From NCBI GenBank assembly GCA_000434555.1, contig FR880116.1, positions 77,970 to 123,827 on the forward strand: a stretch of DNA of 45,858 bases, written 5' to 3'. The position numbers were made by a program, and so were the translations under genes. Numbering within the stretch: the stretch's first letter is position 1; each line of letters starts with the position of its first letter. This document shows, piece by piece, positions 22,827 to 30,234 of the stretch. The stretch is from Clostridium sp. CAG:524. Its GTDB lineage: Bacteria; Bacillota_I; Bacilli_A; RF39; UBA660. The notes under the pieces are model-generated. The model had not been told where the DNA came from. It did not search any database and saw only the letters and a list, made by a program, of their open reading frames with translations.

Positions 22827-23276
22827 ATGTTATATGAAACTATATCAAATGATATGAAAGAGGCCATGAAGGCTCATGACAAAGATTCGTTAAATACTAT
22901 AAGACTATTAAAGTCAGCCATTGATATGTATCTAGTCAATAACAAAATGGAAAGAAATTCATGTAGTGATGAGATAGTTATAGATATAGTAAGTAAACAA
23001 GTTAAAACTCATAAAGAAAGTATAGAAGAATTTAAGAAAGGTAATAGACAAGACTTAGTAGATAAATTATTAAAAGAAATAGATTTATTAAGTAAATACT
23101 TACCTAAACAATTAACAGAAGAAGAAATCAATTCTGAAATAGATAAAGTATTTGATAAAGTTAAACCTACAAGTATGAAAGATATGGGACTGATTATGAA
23201 AGAATTAACTCCAATCTTTAAAGGTAAAGCAGATATGAAAACTGTTAATGAAATTGTTCGTTCTAAATTAAATTAA
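22827..23276 (+). CDS. yqeY: GatB/YqeY domain protein
   Basis: 149 residues. MKEAMKAHDKDSLNTIRLLK begins the family, and GKADMKTVNEIVRSKLN is its characteristic end. The domain is shared with the tail of the tRNA amidotransferase subunit GatB, where it contacts tRNA; the free-standing protein is of unsettled function. AAGGAG precedes the ATG. It is cotranscribed with rpsU and ends at a terminator shared with the convergent gene. Confidence 0.92.
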   Translation: MLYETISNDMKEAMKAHDKDSLNTIRLLKSAIDMYLVNNKMERNSCSDEIVIDIVSKQVKTHKESIEEFKKGNRQDLVDKLLKEIDLLSKYLPKQLTEEEINSEIDKVFDKVKPTSMKDMGLIMKELTPIFKGKADMKTVNEIVRSKLN

Positions 23277-23288
23277 TTAATAAAAAAG

Positions 23289-23315
23289 AACTTCACTTAA
23301 ATGTGAAGTTTTATT
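23289..23315. terminator. Bidirectional terminator between yqeY and the WG-repeat gene
   Basis: AACTTCAC (23289-23296), 6-base loop, GTGAAGTT (23303-23310), with A run before and T run after. Confidence 0.88.
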
Positions 23316-23319
23316 ATGC

Positions 23320-24894
23320 TTATTTTTCTTTATGAAATTCAAGTTTAATAATAGAATTATCATTTGTAGAAAATAAATATCCTCCTAAATAACTTTTAAT
23401 ATTATCAAACTTTTCAAGTTCTTCTTTATTCTTATAAATTTTTAATACATTGTCTTTCAAAGTATAACCATATCCATTATCAAAATATTTATATAAAGCA
23501 TCAATCTCTTTTATTTCTCTTGAATTTATTAAATCTAAATATATAGTTTCATAATTACCATTAACATCATAATAGATTTCAATATAACAAATATTATTTA
23601 TCATATATACTGAAACATTATAATTAGAATTAATTAGTTTTTTAGTTGTATATTTATAGTATTCATAGTAATCTGTGTCATAGAAAGTAACAGTAACTTT
23701 ACCATCTGTATTAGAAATAGAGTAGTAGTAACCAATATTTTCGTAATTATCATCTGTATAAAGTGGTTCAATATTACTATTAATAGTGAAAGTTCTATCT
23801 ATTCCTCTTGAACTAATTACATATGCTTTAATGTCTTTTGCTGTACTATCTTTCTTCTTATATATACCGCCTTCATCTAAAACGTACCCTTTAGGATATA
23901 TCATAAGTAGTAATGAACCACTTGATATAGTAGAACTATATGTACCATGTATATCATTATTTGGAATATTATAAAAATCTATACTTGTATCAATTGTAAT
24001 ACTATAATCAACTATAACTTTATATTTATTATTTAAAACGCCAAGTTTATCACCTTTAGTAACTATAATATAATTACCAGAAGTAGACATACTATCATAA
24101 TCAAAATTTAATACTATTTTATTATTTTTATCAATAATACCATATTTGTCATTCATTTTGGCAATAAATAATCCATTTTTATAACTAACAATATTATCAT
24201 ATACGAAATCTATTAGTATTTCACCTTTAGAATTAATAATACCATATTTATCATTATTACTTTTTACTACTATTTCATATTTATTATTAGTGATAACTTC
24301 ATATCCATAAAGTTCATTACTAAATTCAGGTAGCCATGAAATTTCTTTGTTAAGAGTAATAACTTTATGTGTTTTAATATCAAGAAGTTCAATATTATCT
24401 CCTGTTAAAAGTAAATATCTAGGAGTATTTTTATTTTTATAATAAACAGGTGTTATAAAACTATAACTATCTGAACTCTTTTTATTTAATTTATCATAAT
24501 AGTAATATAACGTATTATCATTTTTATCTTCATTTTTTCTTATTTCATATCTATCAAATTTTAATATTTCATCACTAGATTCTTCATTACTATTAATATA
24601 CTTAATCTTATCTGGATAAAGTTTTCCATTACTACCAAGTATATATTTTTCACTACTAGTAAGTTCATATATTTCTGTACTTTTTTCATCATAAGTAATA
24701 ACACCATCATATTTACTAAGTAATTTACTTGTAACCGCATTAAATTCTTCAGTGATAGATGGAACAGTAGTACTTTCATTTTCAATATCATTAATTGGCT
24801 TCTTTCCAAGAGTAACAAAAGCATAAATACTTGATACTATCAAACAAAATAATAATGTAACAAAAACTCCATAAATAATAATTTTCTTTTTCAT
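23320..24894 (-). CDS. Membrane-anchored WG-repeat protein
   Basis: 524 residues. One membrane helix (about 5-28) with a basic N-terminus anchors an extracellular beta-rich domain. WG-type repeats are visible at about residues 215-300: DKYGIINSKGEILIDFVYD, DKYGIIDKNNKIVLNFDYD and DKLGVLNNKYKVIVDYS, where Tyr-Gly replaces the usual Trp-Gly. The remaining sequence is Asn/Ser/Tyr-rich with further beta strands. Such proteins are common on the surface of gut Firmicutes, with no defined activity. GAGGTG precedes the ATG. It is a single minus-strand gene, divergent from the RnfC-like gene. Confidence 0.8.
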   Translation of the reverse strand: MKKKIIIYGVFVTLLFCLIVSSIYAFVTLGKKPINDIENESTTVPSITEEFNAVTSKLLSKYDGVITYDEKSTEIYELTSSEKYILGSNGKLYPDKIKYINSNEESSDEILKFDRYEIRKNEDKNDNTLYYYYDKLNKKSSDSYSFITPVYYKNKNTPRYLLLTGDNIELLDIKTHKVITLNKEISWLPEFSNELYGYEVITNNKYEIVVKSNNDKYGIINSKGEILIDFVYDNIVSYKNGLFIAKMNDKYGIIDKNNKIVLNFDYDSMSTSGNYIIVTKGDKLGVLNNKYKVIVDYSITIDTSIDFYNIPNNDIHGTYSSTISSGSLLLMIYPKGYVLDEGGIYKKKDSTAKDIKAYVISSRGIDRTFTINSNIEPLYTDDNYENIGYYYSISNTDGKVTVTFYDTDYYEYYKYTTKKLINSNYNVSVYMINNICYIEIYYDVNGNYETIYLDLINSREIKEIDALYKYFDNGYGYTLKDNVLKIYKNKEELEKFDNIKSYLGGYLFSTNDNSIIKLEFHKEK

Positions 24895-24989
24895 ATTTTA
24901 CACCTCATATTATTAATATTAGTATATCATACATATTTTTCTTTTAAAATATTAAATTTTAATATATAATATTTTAGTAGGAGTAGATT

Positions 24990-25850
24990 ATGGAAAAACA
25001 AGTACAAGAATATATAACTTATTTAACACCGGAGTATATTTATATACCTTATGATAATGAAATGTTACTTACATTAAATAAAAATAAATTAGTTTATCAT
25101 AATATGAGTCTTGGGACTAATAATGATGGAAGTGAAATATTTAGTCCTGTTAGTGGTAAAATTATTGGTATAAAAGAGATGGAATTTAATAATAAGAAAA
25201 GTAACACACTTGTAATAATGAATGATTACAAAGATAAACGTGAAAAATTAAATCCATCAAGAAATATAAATAAGGTTAAAAAAAGTGATATAGTAGCATC
25301 CTTACAAAAATATAATCTTAATAAAAAAATTAATAGTAAGACTACTCTTGTAGTAAATTCTTTATATAATAAAAACTATGATCTTAAAGATATGGTTATT
25401 AATTATGAGTCATATGAGGGTATACTTGAAGCTATAGATGAATTTATGTCTATATTTAATATGAAGAATTGTTATATATGCATTCCTAAAACTGATTTAT
25501 ATTCTACTTGTGCATATGAAAAATATATTAATGCATTTATGAATATATGTTTAGTTCATTCTAATAGTAAGTTTAAAGATAGTACTTGTGTATTTTATAG
25601 TATAGAAGAAATACTTGCTATACATAAGGCTATACATTTAGATTATATGTATGATAACACAATAATAACAATAAATAGTGGTAAAAGTACAATAGTAAAA
25701 GTAAAACTATATACTTCACTTTATGAAGTTTTAAAAGCATTAAGAATAGCTTATAAAGGTAAAAAGATACTAGTTAATAATAAAGAAATAAATGAAATAA
25801 AAGACTTTGTTATAGATTCTAGTATAAGAAGCGTAATAATAAAGGATTAA
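24990..25850 (+). CDS. Degenerate RnfC-like protein lacking iron-sulphur motifs
   Basis: 286 residues, soluble. The N-terminal third (YIYIPYDNEMLLTLNKNKLV, then IFSPVSGKIIGIKEM) resembles the barrel-sandwich start of RnfC, and TTLVVNSLYNKNYDLKDMVI plus a following GILEAIDEFMSIFNMKNCYICI matches the region where RnfC/NuoF proteins bind FMN and NADH. RnfC also carries two C-terminal 4Fe-4S clusters; none of the CxxCxxC motifs is present and no other Rnf subunit is nearby. The gene lies two bases before holA. The RnfC relation is by recognised pattern, and the function is unknown. Confidence 0.55.
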   Translation: MEKQVQEYITYLTPEYIYIPYDNEMLLTLNKNKLVYHNMSLGTNNDGSEIFSPVSGKIIGIKEMEFNNKKSNTLVIMNDYKDKREKLNPSRNINKVKKSDIVASLQKYNLNKKINSKTTLVVNSLYNKNYDLKDMVINYESYEGILEAIDEFMSIFNMKNCYICIPKTDLYSTCAYEKYINAFMNICLVHSNSKFKDSTCVFYSIEEILAIHKAIHLDYMYDNTIITINSGKSTIVKVKLYTSLYEVLKALRIAYKGKKILVNNKEINEIKDFVIDSSIRSVIIKD

Positions 25851-25852
25851 AT

Positions 25853-26776
25853 ATGATATATGTTTATTTAGGTAATGAAATTAATATTTTAAAAATGAGA
25901 ATAAATGAACTTATTTCTTCTTTAGATATAAAAAATATTATAGAATATGATTATAGTAATACATCTATAAATGAAATATTAGAAGAAGTATGTTATATAG
26001 ATTTATTTAATGAAAAGAAACTTATTATAGTTTCATCTTTTACGTTTAAGAAAATGAAAGATAAAGAAAAAGAATCTTTAAAAAAATATATAGATAATAT
26101 GAATGAAAATGTTATTATATTTAAATGTATAGATGAAAAACTAGATAGTAAAGATTCACTTATTAAGAAGTTAAAAGAAAAATGTAAGGTAGTAGAGATA
26201 GTTAAGATGGACTATAAGGCTACTCATGAATTTATAACTAAAATACTTAAAGATAATGGATTTAATGTAAGCTATGATGTAGTTAAAAAGATACTTAGTT
26301 TATGTGAAAATAATGCTGATTATGCTTTAAAAGAGATAGAAAAGTTAATGCTTTATAAAATAGATGATAAAAATATTACTATAAAAGATGTTGAAGATAC
26401 AATAAGTAAAAGTAATGAAAAAGAAATGTTTACTTTGATAGATGCAGTTATGAGTAAAAATATTGGTAATTGTTTTACTTCATATAAAATACTTAAAGAT
26501 AATACTGATGCGACTGTTATTATTGATGCGATAAGTAAACAATTTAGATATTTGTATCAAATAAAAGTACTTATGAAAAGTATGCCTTTACCTAGTATAG
26601 TTACAAAAATATCAATAAATCCATATGTAGGTAAGAAATTATATGAAAGCACTAGAAACTTTAGTGAAGAAGAGATATTAGATATTTTATATAAATTGAG
26701 TGATATGGATATTAGTATAAAAGTAAAAGGTAATGATAAAAATAAAGTACTTGAGAATTTTTTTCTTAATTTATAA
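25853..26776 (+). CDS. holA: DNA polymerase III subunit delta
   Basis: 307 residues. The start IYVYLGNEINILKMRINELI and the helical core NADYALKEIEKLMLYKIDDK fit HolA, the clamp-loader subunit that opens the beta ring; the C-terminal helical collar (FRYLYQIKVLMKSMPLPSIV) is also typical. The N-terminal P-loop-like region is degenerate, as in all delta subunits. It follows the RnfC-like gene by two bases and is probably cotranscribed. In B. subtilis holA (yqeN) sits in the comE-rpsT region, so the neighbourhood is rearranged. Confidence 0.88.
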   Translation: MIYVYLGNEINILKMRINELISSLDIKNIIEYDYSNTSINEILEEVCYIDLFNEKKLIIVSSFTFKKMKDKEKESLKKYIDNMNENVIIFKCIDEKLDSKDSLIKKLKEKCKVVEIVKMDYKATHEFITKILKDNGFNVSYDVVKKILSLCENNADYALKEIEKLMLYKIDDKNITIKDVEDTISKSNEKEMFTLIDAVMSKNIGNCFTSYKILKDNTDATVIIDAISKQFRYLYQIKVLMKSMPLPSIVTKISINPYVGKKLYESTRNFSEEEILDILYKLSDMDISIKVKGNDKNKVLENFFLNL

Positions 26777-26859
26777 TGTATAGACTTTACATAAAAAACG
26801 TAAAATTATTATGAGAAGTAAAATATATAAAGTATAATAAAAGTAAGGGATGTGATAAA

Positions 26860-27852
26860 ATGTTAATTCTTGCGAAAAGTATATTGGGATTAATGTTAGG
26901 TTTTTTTATAGCAGTAATACTAGGATTCTTCTTAATACCACTTTTGAGAAAATTAAAATGTAAACAAAGTATAAGTTCTTTTACTGCATTTAGACATGCA
27001 TCTAAAAATGGAACTCCAACACTTGGAGGACTTATATTTATAATACCAACACTTATTACGATGTTATTTTTGTATTTAAGGGGTAGTCTTGAAATAACAC
27101 ATAGTTTACTTATTATAATATTTGTATTTATAAGTTATGCTTTACTTGGATTTGTAGATGATTATTTAAAGATAAAAGAACATAATAATGCAGGGCTTTC
27201 TATACCACAGAAGCTTGCTGTTCAAGTGTTGATTGCTCTTGTATTCTTCTATATTTATATGAAAGGTGGGGGAGATGCTAATGTCACTATTACTTCACTT
27301 GGTATAAGTATAGATATGGGATGGTTTTATGGACTATTTATATTGTTCTTACTTGTTGGCTCATCTAATGCAGTTAATTTAACGGATGGACTTGATGGTC
27401 TTGCTGGTGGTCTTTCATTAATAGCATTCTTAAGTTTTGGTATTATCACCTGGGGAACAACCTGGGTAGAAGGTTATCAAGAAATAGCAATATTCTGTTT
27501 TATATTAGTGGGTTCAATACTTGGATTCTTAGTTTATAATACGCATCCAGCAAAAGTATTTATGGGAGATACTGGTTCACTTTCACTAGGTGCAACACTT
27601 GCCGCTATAGCAATACTTACTAAACATGAATTATCACTTGCTGTAATAGGTGGAGTATTTGTAATAGAAGCTTTATCTTCAATAATACAGTTAACAGCAA
27701 TAAAGAAATTCCACAGGAAAGTATTTTTAATGACACCAATACATCATCATTTTGAAAAACTAGGATGGGAAGAAACAGATATAGTAAAAATGTTCTTAAT
27801 AATAGGATTTATGCTTGGTATGATAGCTATCTATTATGGAGTATGGATGTAG
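26860..27852 (+). CDS. mraY: Phospho-N-acetylmuramoyl-pentapeptide transferase (lipid I synthase)
   Basis: 330 residues, about ten membrane helices. GTPTLGGLIF, LGFVDDYLKI (the DDY motif that binds magnesium and undecaprenyl phosphate), NLTDGLDGLAGG, FMGDTGSLSLG and PIHHHFEKLGWEE are the MraY signatures. The enzyme transfers phospho-MurNAc-pentapeptide to the lipid carrier on the cytoplasmic face. It stands alone here rather than in a dcw cluster. TATAAT at 26833-26838 and AAGGGATG precede the start; the stop codon abuts a terminator. Confidence 0.97.
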   Translation: MLILAKSILGLMLGFFIAVILGFFLIPLLRKLKCKQSISSFTAFRHASKNGTPTLGGLIFIIPTLITMLFLYLRGSLEITHSLLIIIFVFISYALLGFVDDYLKIKEHNNAGLSIPQKLAVQVLIALVFFYIYMKGGGDANVTITSLGISIDMGWFYGLFILFLLVGSSNAVNLTDGLDGLAGGLSLIAFLSFGIITWGTTWVEGYQEIAIFCFILVGSILGFLVYNTHPAKVFMGDTGSLSLGATLAAIAILTKHELSLAVIGGVFVIEALSSIIQLTAIKKFHRKVFLMTPIHHHFEKLGWEETDIVKMFLIIGFMLGMIAIYYGVWM

Positions 27853-27878
27853 GAAACAAAGAAATTTGTTTCTTTTTT
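27853..27878 (+). terminator. Intrinsic terminator of mraY
   Basis: GAAACAAA (27853-27860), GAAA loop, TTTGTTTC (27865-27872), T run. It isolates the peptide operon downstream. Confidence 0.9.
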
Positions 27879-27915
27879 ATCGCATAAAAAGAGCATCTAT
27901 CTTTTAAATTCAATA

Positions 27916-27949
27916 TTGACATTTAAAATGATTAAATAGTATACTATTT
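27916..27949 (+). promoter_or_regulatory. Promoter of the peptide operon with a perfect 16-bp palindrome over the -10
   Basis: TTGACA (27916-27921), 18-base spacer, TATACT (27940-27945). The -10 lies at the centre of AAATAGTATACTATTT (27934-27949), which is its own reverse complement. A dyad in this place is a typical operator for a dimeric repressor. No regulator gene lies beside it. GGAGG at 27961-27965 follows, before the peptide start. Confidence 0.78.
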
Positions 27950-27973
27950 GTAAGTGATAAGGAGGTAGGCAAT

Positions 27974-28135
27974 ATGTTTTTATTAAATGAAACATTAAAA
28001 GCAAAAATTTATTCGAAAATCAAAAGTGAATTAACATTTTGTCCAATTGAACAAGTTTGCTTTGAAGAGGTTTGTGCTTGCAAAGGTAGTTGTGGAACTT
28101 ATACTCCGCCATGTTCTTGCTGTGCATACGATTAA
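27974..28135 (+). CDS. Cysteine-rich RiPP precursor peptide (putative)
   Basis: 53 residues, too short for most gene finders. AAGGAGG (27959-27965) supports the ATG. Residues 1-22 (MFLLNETLKAKIYSKIKSEL and TF) form a helical, Cys-free leader; the remaining 31 residues hold eight Cys at 23, 29, 34, 36, 40, 47, 49 and 50, with a GTYTPP turn and a C-terminal CAYD. A radical SAM/SPASM gene follows after a hairpin, the usual precursor-maturase order for sactipeptide or ranthipeptide-type products, in which Cys thiols are bonded to other residues. It does not match a named precursor family that I can recall with confidence. Bacteriocin, signal or cofactor roles are all open. Confidence 0.78.
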   Translation: MFLLNETLKAKIYSKIKSELTFCPIEQVCFEEVCACKGSCGTYTPPCSCCAYD

Positions 28136-28155
28136 TGTTTATTTTTAATGTTATG

Positions 28156-28196
28156 CAAGGACGATAAATACTTATTTTCGTCCTTGTTTAGTTTTT
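28156..28196 (+). terminator. Partial terminator/processing hairpin between precursor and maturase
   Basis: CAAGGACGA (28156-28164) pairs with TCGTCCTTG (28178-28186), followed by TTTAGTTTTT. A leaky terminator here would give more precursor than maturase transcript. Confidence 0.72.
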
Positions 28197-28214
28197 AGGA
28201 GGTGTAACGATTTC

Positions 28215-28517
28215 ATGTCAAATATTGGTAATAGTAATATGAGATATGTAACATTTATTGTAACACAAAATTGTAATTTGAATTGTACATATTGTTATGA
28301 ACATAATAAAACAAAGAATAGTTTTGATGTCAATTTAGCAAAAGAAATAATTTTAAGAGAATTAAGTATTAAAGATAATTATACAGAAATTTGTTTCGAC
28401 TTTTTTGGCGGGGAACCATTCTTGGAATTTGATAAAATAAAAGAAATAGTAGAATTTTTCAAAGATAGAAAATTTGATAAAAAGGTTTATTTTTTGCTGG
28501 AACAAATGGTACTCTAA
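28215..28517 (+). CDS. Radical SAM/SPASM peptide maturase, N-terminal part (frame interrupted)
   Basis: AGGAGGTG (28198-28205) precedes ATG 28215. TQNCNLNCTYCYEHN supplies the CxxxCxxC motif (Cys20, 24, 27) for the SAM-binding 4Fe-4S cluster, and FDFFGGEPFLEF is the GGEP motif that contacts SAM. The frame ends at TAA 28515-28517 after an aberrant tail. Shifting back one base at T TTT TTG (28490-28496) restores YFFAGTNGTLINKDIQKWL, the expected next strand of the barrel, and joins the downstream frame. The whole protein would be about 371 residues. This half alone could not be active. Confidence 0.82.
   Translation: MSNIGNSNMRYVTFIVTQNCNLNCTYCYEHNKTKNSFDVNLAKEIILRELSIKDNYTEICFDFFGGEPFLEFDKIKEIVEFFKDRKFDKKVYFLLEQMVL
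28490..28496 (+). other. Candidate -1 frameshift site in the radical SAM gene
   Basis: In the zero frame the codons read TAT TTT TTG, forming the heptamer T TTT TTG of the X XXY YYZ slippery type. A -1 shift continues as GCT GGA ACA AAT GGT, exactly in frame with the SPASM half. A lost T in a T6 tract (mutation, phase variation or sequencing error) would explain it equally well. Confidence 0.5.
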
Positions 28518-28540
28518 TAAATAAAGATATTCAAAAATGG

Positions 28541-29329
28541 TTGATGGAAAACAGAGATATTTTTCAAATTGCTTTAAGTTTAGATGGGACAAAGGAAATG
28601 CATGATATGAATAGAAGTAATTCATATGATATGATTCCAGTAGATTTTTTTGCAAAAGAATTTCAATATTTAAGTGTTAAAGCTACTATATCTCCAAAAT
28701 CTATTGAAACTTTAGCAGATGGGGTAATTCATTTACATGATTTAGGATTTAAAAATGTTTCTTGCAATTTGGCAGTTGGAGTAGATTGGTCTTTAGAAAA
28801 ATACACTGAAATTTTAGGAAGAGAACTCAATAAGTTAATTGAATTTTACTTAAAAAATCCGAGTATTAAGCCATGCAATATACTTGATTATAGAATTGAA
28901 AATGCTATTCATCCAAATAATGGCAAAGCAATTAAATTTTGCGGTGCTGGAACAAGAACAAAAGTTTATGATATTGATGGTAGAATGTACCCATGTCAAT
29001 ATTTTCTACCATTAACTATAGGAGATAGAGCAGAAGAACCTATTAAGGTTGAATTTACAGATATAATAGATATAAAAGATATGGATCCAAAGTGTCAAAA
29101 ATGTGTTGCGGTAAATATTTGTCCTTCTTGTTATGGCTCTAATTATCAAGAAACTGGTGATATACATAAAAAAGATAAATATTTTTGTAAATTACAAAAG
29201 ATAATAATTTTAGCCAACACATATTTTAAGGCTAAACAATGGGAATTAGGCCAAATTAAGTTATCTGAAAATAAAGAACAAGAATTACTTAAAAGCATAG
29301 TTCTGCTTCAAGACAATATAAAATTATAA
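28541..29329 (+). CDS. Radical SAM/SPASM peptide maturase, C-terminal part with SPASM domain
   Basis: The coding frame really continues from 28496; ATG 28541 is only the first Met and lacks a ribosome-binding site. The sequence completes the radical SAM barrel (IFQIALSLDGTKEMHD) and carries the SPASM domain: FCGAGTRTKVYDIDGRMYPC, then CQKCVAVNICPSCYG and a last Cys in YFCKLQKI. These Cys bind the auxiliary clusters used by peptide-modifying enzymes. The stop is followed after 16 bases by the methyltransferase start with AAGGAG, so the genes are cotranscribed. Likely substrate: the Cys-rich peptide upstream (inference from position). Confidence 0.82.
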   Translation: MMENRDIFQIALSLDGTKEMHDMNRSNSYDMIPVDFFAKEFQYLSVKATISPKSIETLADGVIHLHDLGFKNVSCNLAVGVDWSLEKYTEILGRELNKLIEFYLKNPSIKPCNILDYRIENAIHPNNGKAIKFCGAGTRTKVYDIDGRMYPCQYFLPLTIGDRAEEPIKVEFTDIIDIKDMDPKCQKCVAVNICPSCYGSNYQETGDIHKKDKYFCKLQKIIILANTYFKAKQWELGQIKLSENKEQELLKSIVLLQDNIKL

Positions 29330-29345
29330 TAAGGAGATATCAAAT

Positions 29346-30149
29346 ATGAAGGTAATAAATATTGGCAAAGATAATGCTATATTTCAACAAATAGTAGCAT
29401 TAAAAGAAAATAGAACTAAAAGAACACAAATGAAAATGTTTTTTGTAGAAGGCGTTCAAAATATTAAAGATGCCATTTCAAACAATTGGGAGATTGAAGC
29501 ACTTATTTATGCTTCTAATACCAAACTCTCTTTATGGGCTAAAAGTATATTAAATGTTGCTAATTATAATTATGTTATTTCACCAACATTAATGAATAAA
29601 TTGAGTGATAAAGATGATACAAGTGAAATACTTGCCATAATAAAAATGAAGTCAACTGAAAGGATTCAATATTCAAAGAATCCTATCATATTATTGATTG
29701 ATAGGCCATCTAAGAAAGGTAATCTTGGAACAATTATTAGAAGTGCTGATGCATTAAATGTGGAACACATTTATTTTTCAGGCCATGCAGTAGATATTTA
29801 TGATCATACTGTTATCACAGCAACAATGGGATCTTTCTTTAAAATGCTATTAACTTTTATATCTAGTAATAATGAATTCGATAAATTAGTAAGTGATTTA
29901 AAAAACAAGTTTAATAATTTAAAAGTTGTTGCAACATCATTACAAACTAATAATAGAATTCAAGATTATGATTTTACTTCACCAGTATTATTACTTATTG
30001 GAAATGAAACTGATGGATTATGTAGGTATTATAATGAAAAAGCAGATGAAAAGGTTAAAATATCTATGAGAGATGGTATTGATTCATTAAATATTGCGTG
30101 TGCTACTACAGCATGTTTATATGAGATAAATAGACAAAGAAATTTTTAA
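29346..30149 (+). CDS. SpoU (TrmH) family RNA 2'-O-methyltransferase
   Basis: 267 residues. The N-terminal part (MFFVEGVQNIKDAISNNWEI, about 37-56) is an L30e-like RNA-binding fold; the SPOUT knot follows with motif 1 DRPSKKGNLGTIIRSADAL, motif 2 LLIGNETDGL and motif 3 ISMRDGIDSLNIACA. Enzymes of this family methylate 2'-OH groups in rRNA or tRNA using SAM. The two-domain form resembles TsnR-type 23S rRNA methyltransferases that protect producers of ribosome-targeting peptides. Placement in the peptide operon, ending at its terminator, suggests self-protection, but a housekeeping RNA substrate is also possible. Confidence 0.88.
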   Translation: MKVINIGKDNAIFQQIVALKENRTKRTQMKMFFVEGVQNIKDAISNNWEIEALIYASNTKLSLWAKSILNVANYNYVISPTLMNKLSDKDDTSEILAIIKMKSTERIQYSKNPIILLIDRPSKKGNLGTIIRSADALNVEHIYFSGHAVDIYDHTVITATMGSFFKMLLTFISSNNEFDKLVSDLKNKFNNLKVVATSLQTNNRIQDYDFTSPVLLLIGNETDGLCRYYNEKADEKVKISMRDGIDSLNIACATTACLYEINRQRNF

Positions 30150-30160
30150 TATTCATATGA

Positions 30161-30186
30161 AAGTGAACAAAATTGTTCCTTTTTTT
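30161..30186 (+). terminator. Intrinsic terminator of the peptide operon
   Basis: GAACA (30165-30169), AAAT loop, TGTTC (30174-30178), then C and a run of T. Confidence 0.78.
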
Positions 30187-30234
30187 CTTCTCTTTATGTA
30201 TAATAATAAATAGTTTGTAAAGGAGATGAAGTAA

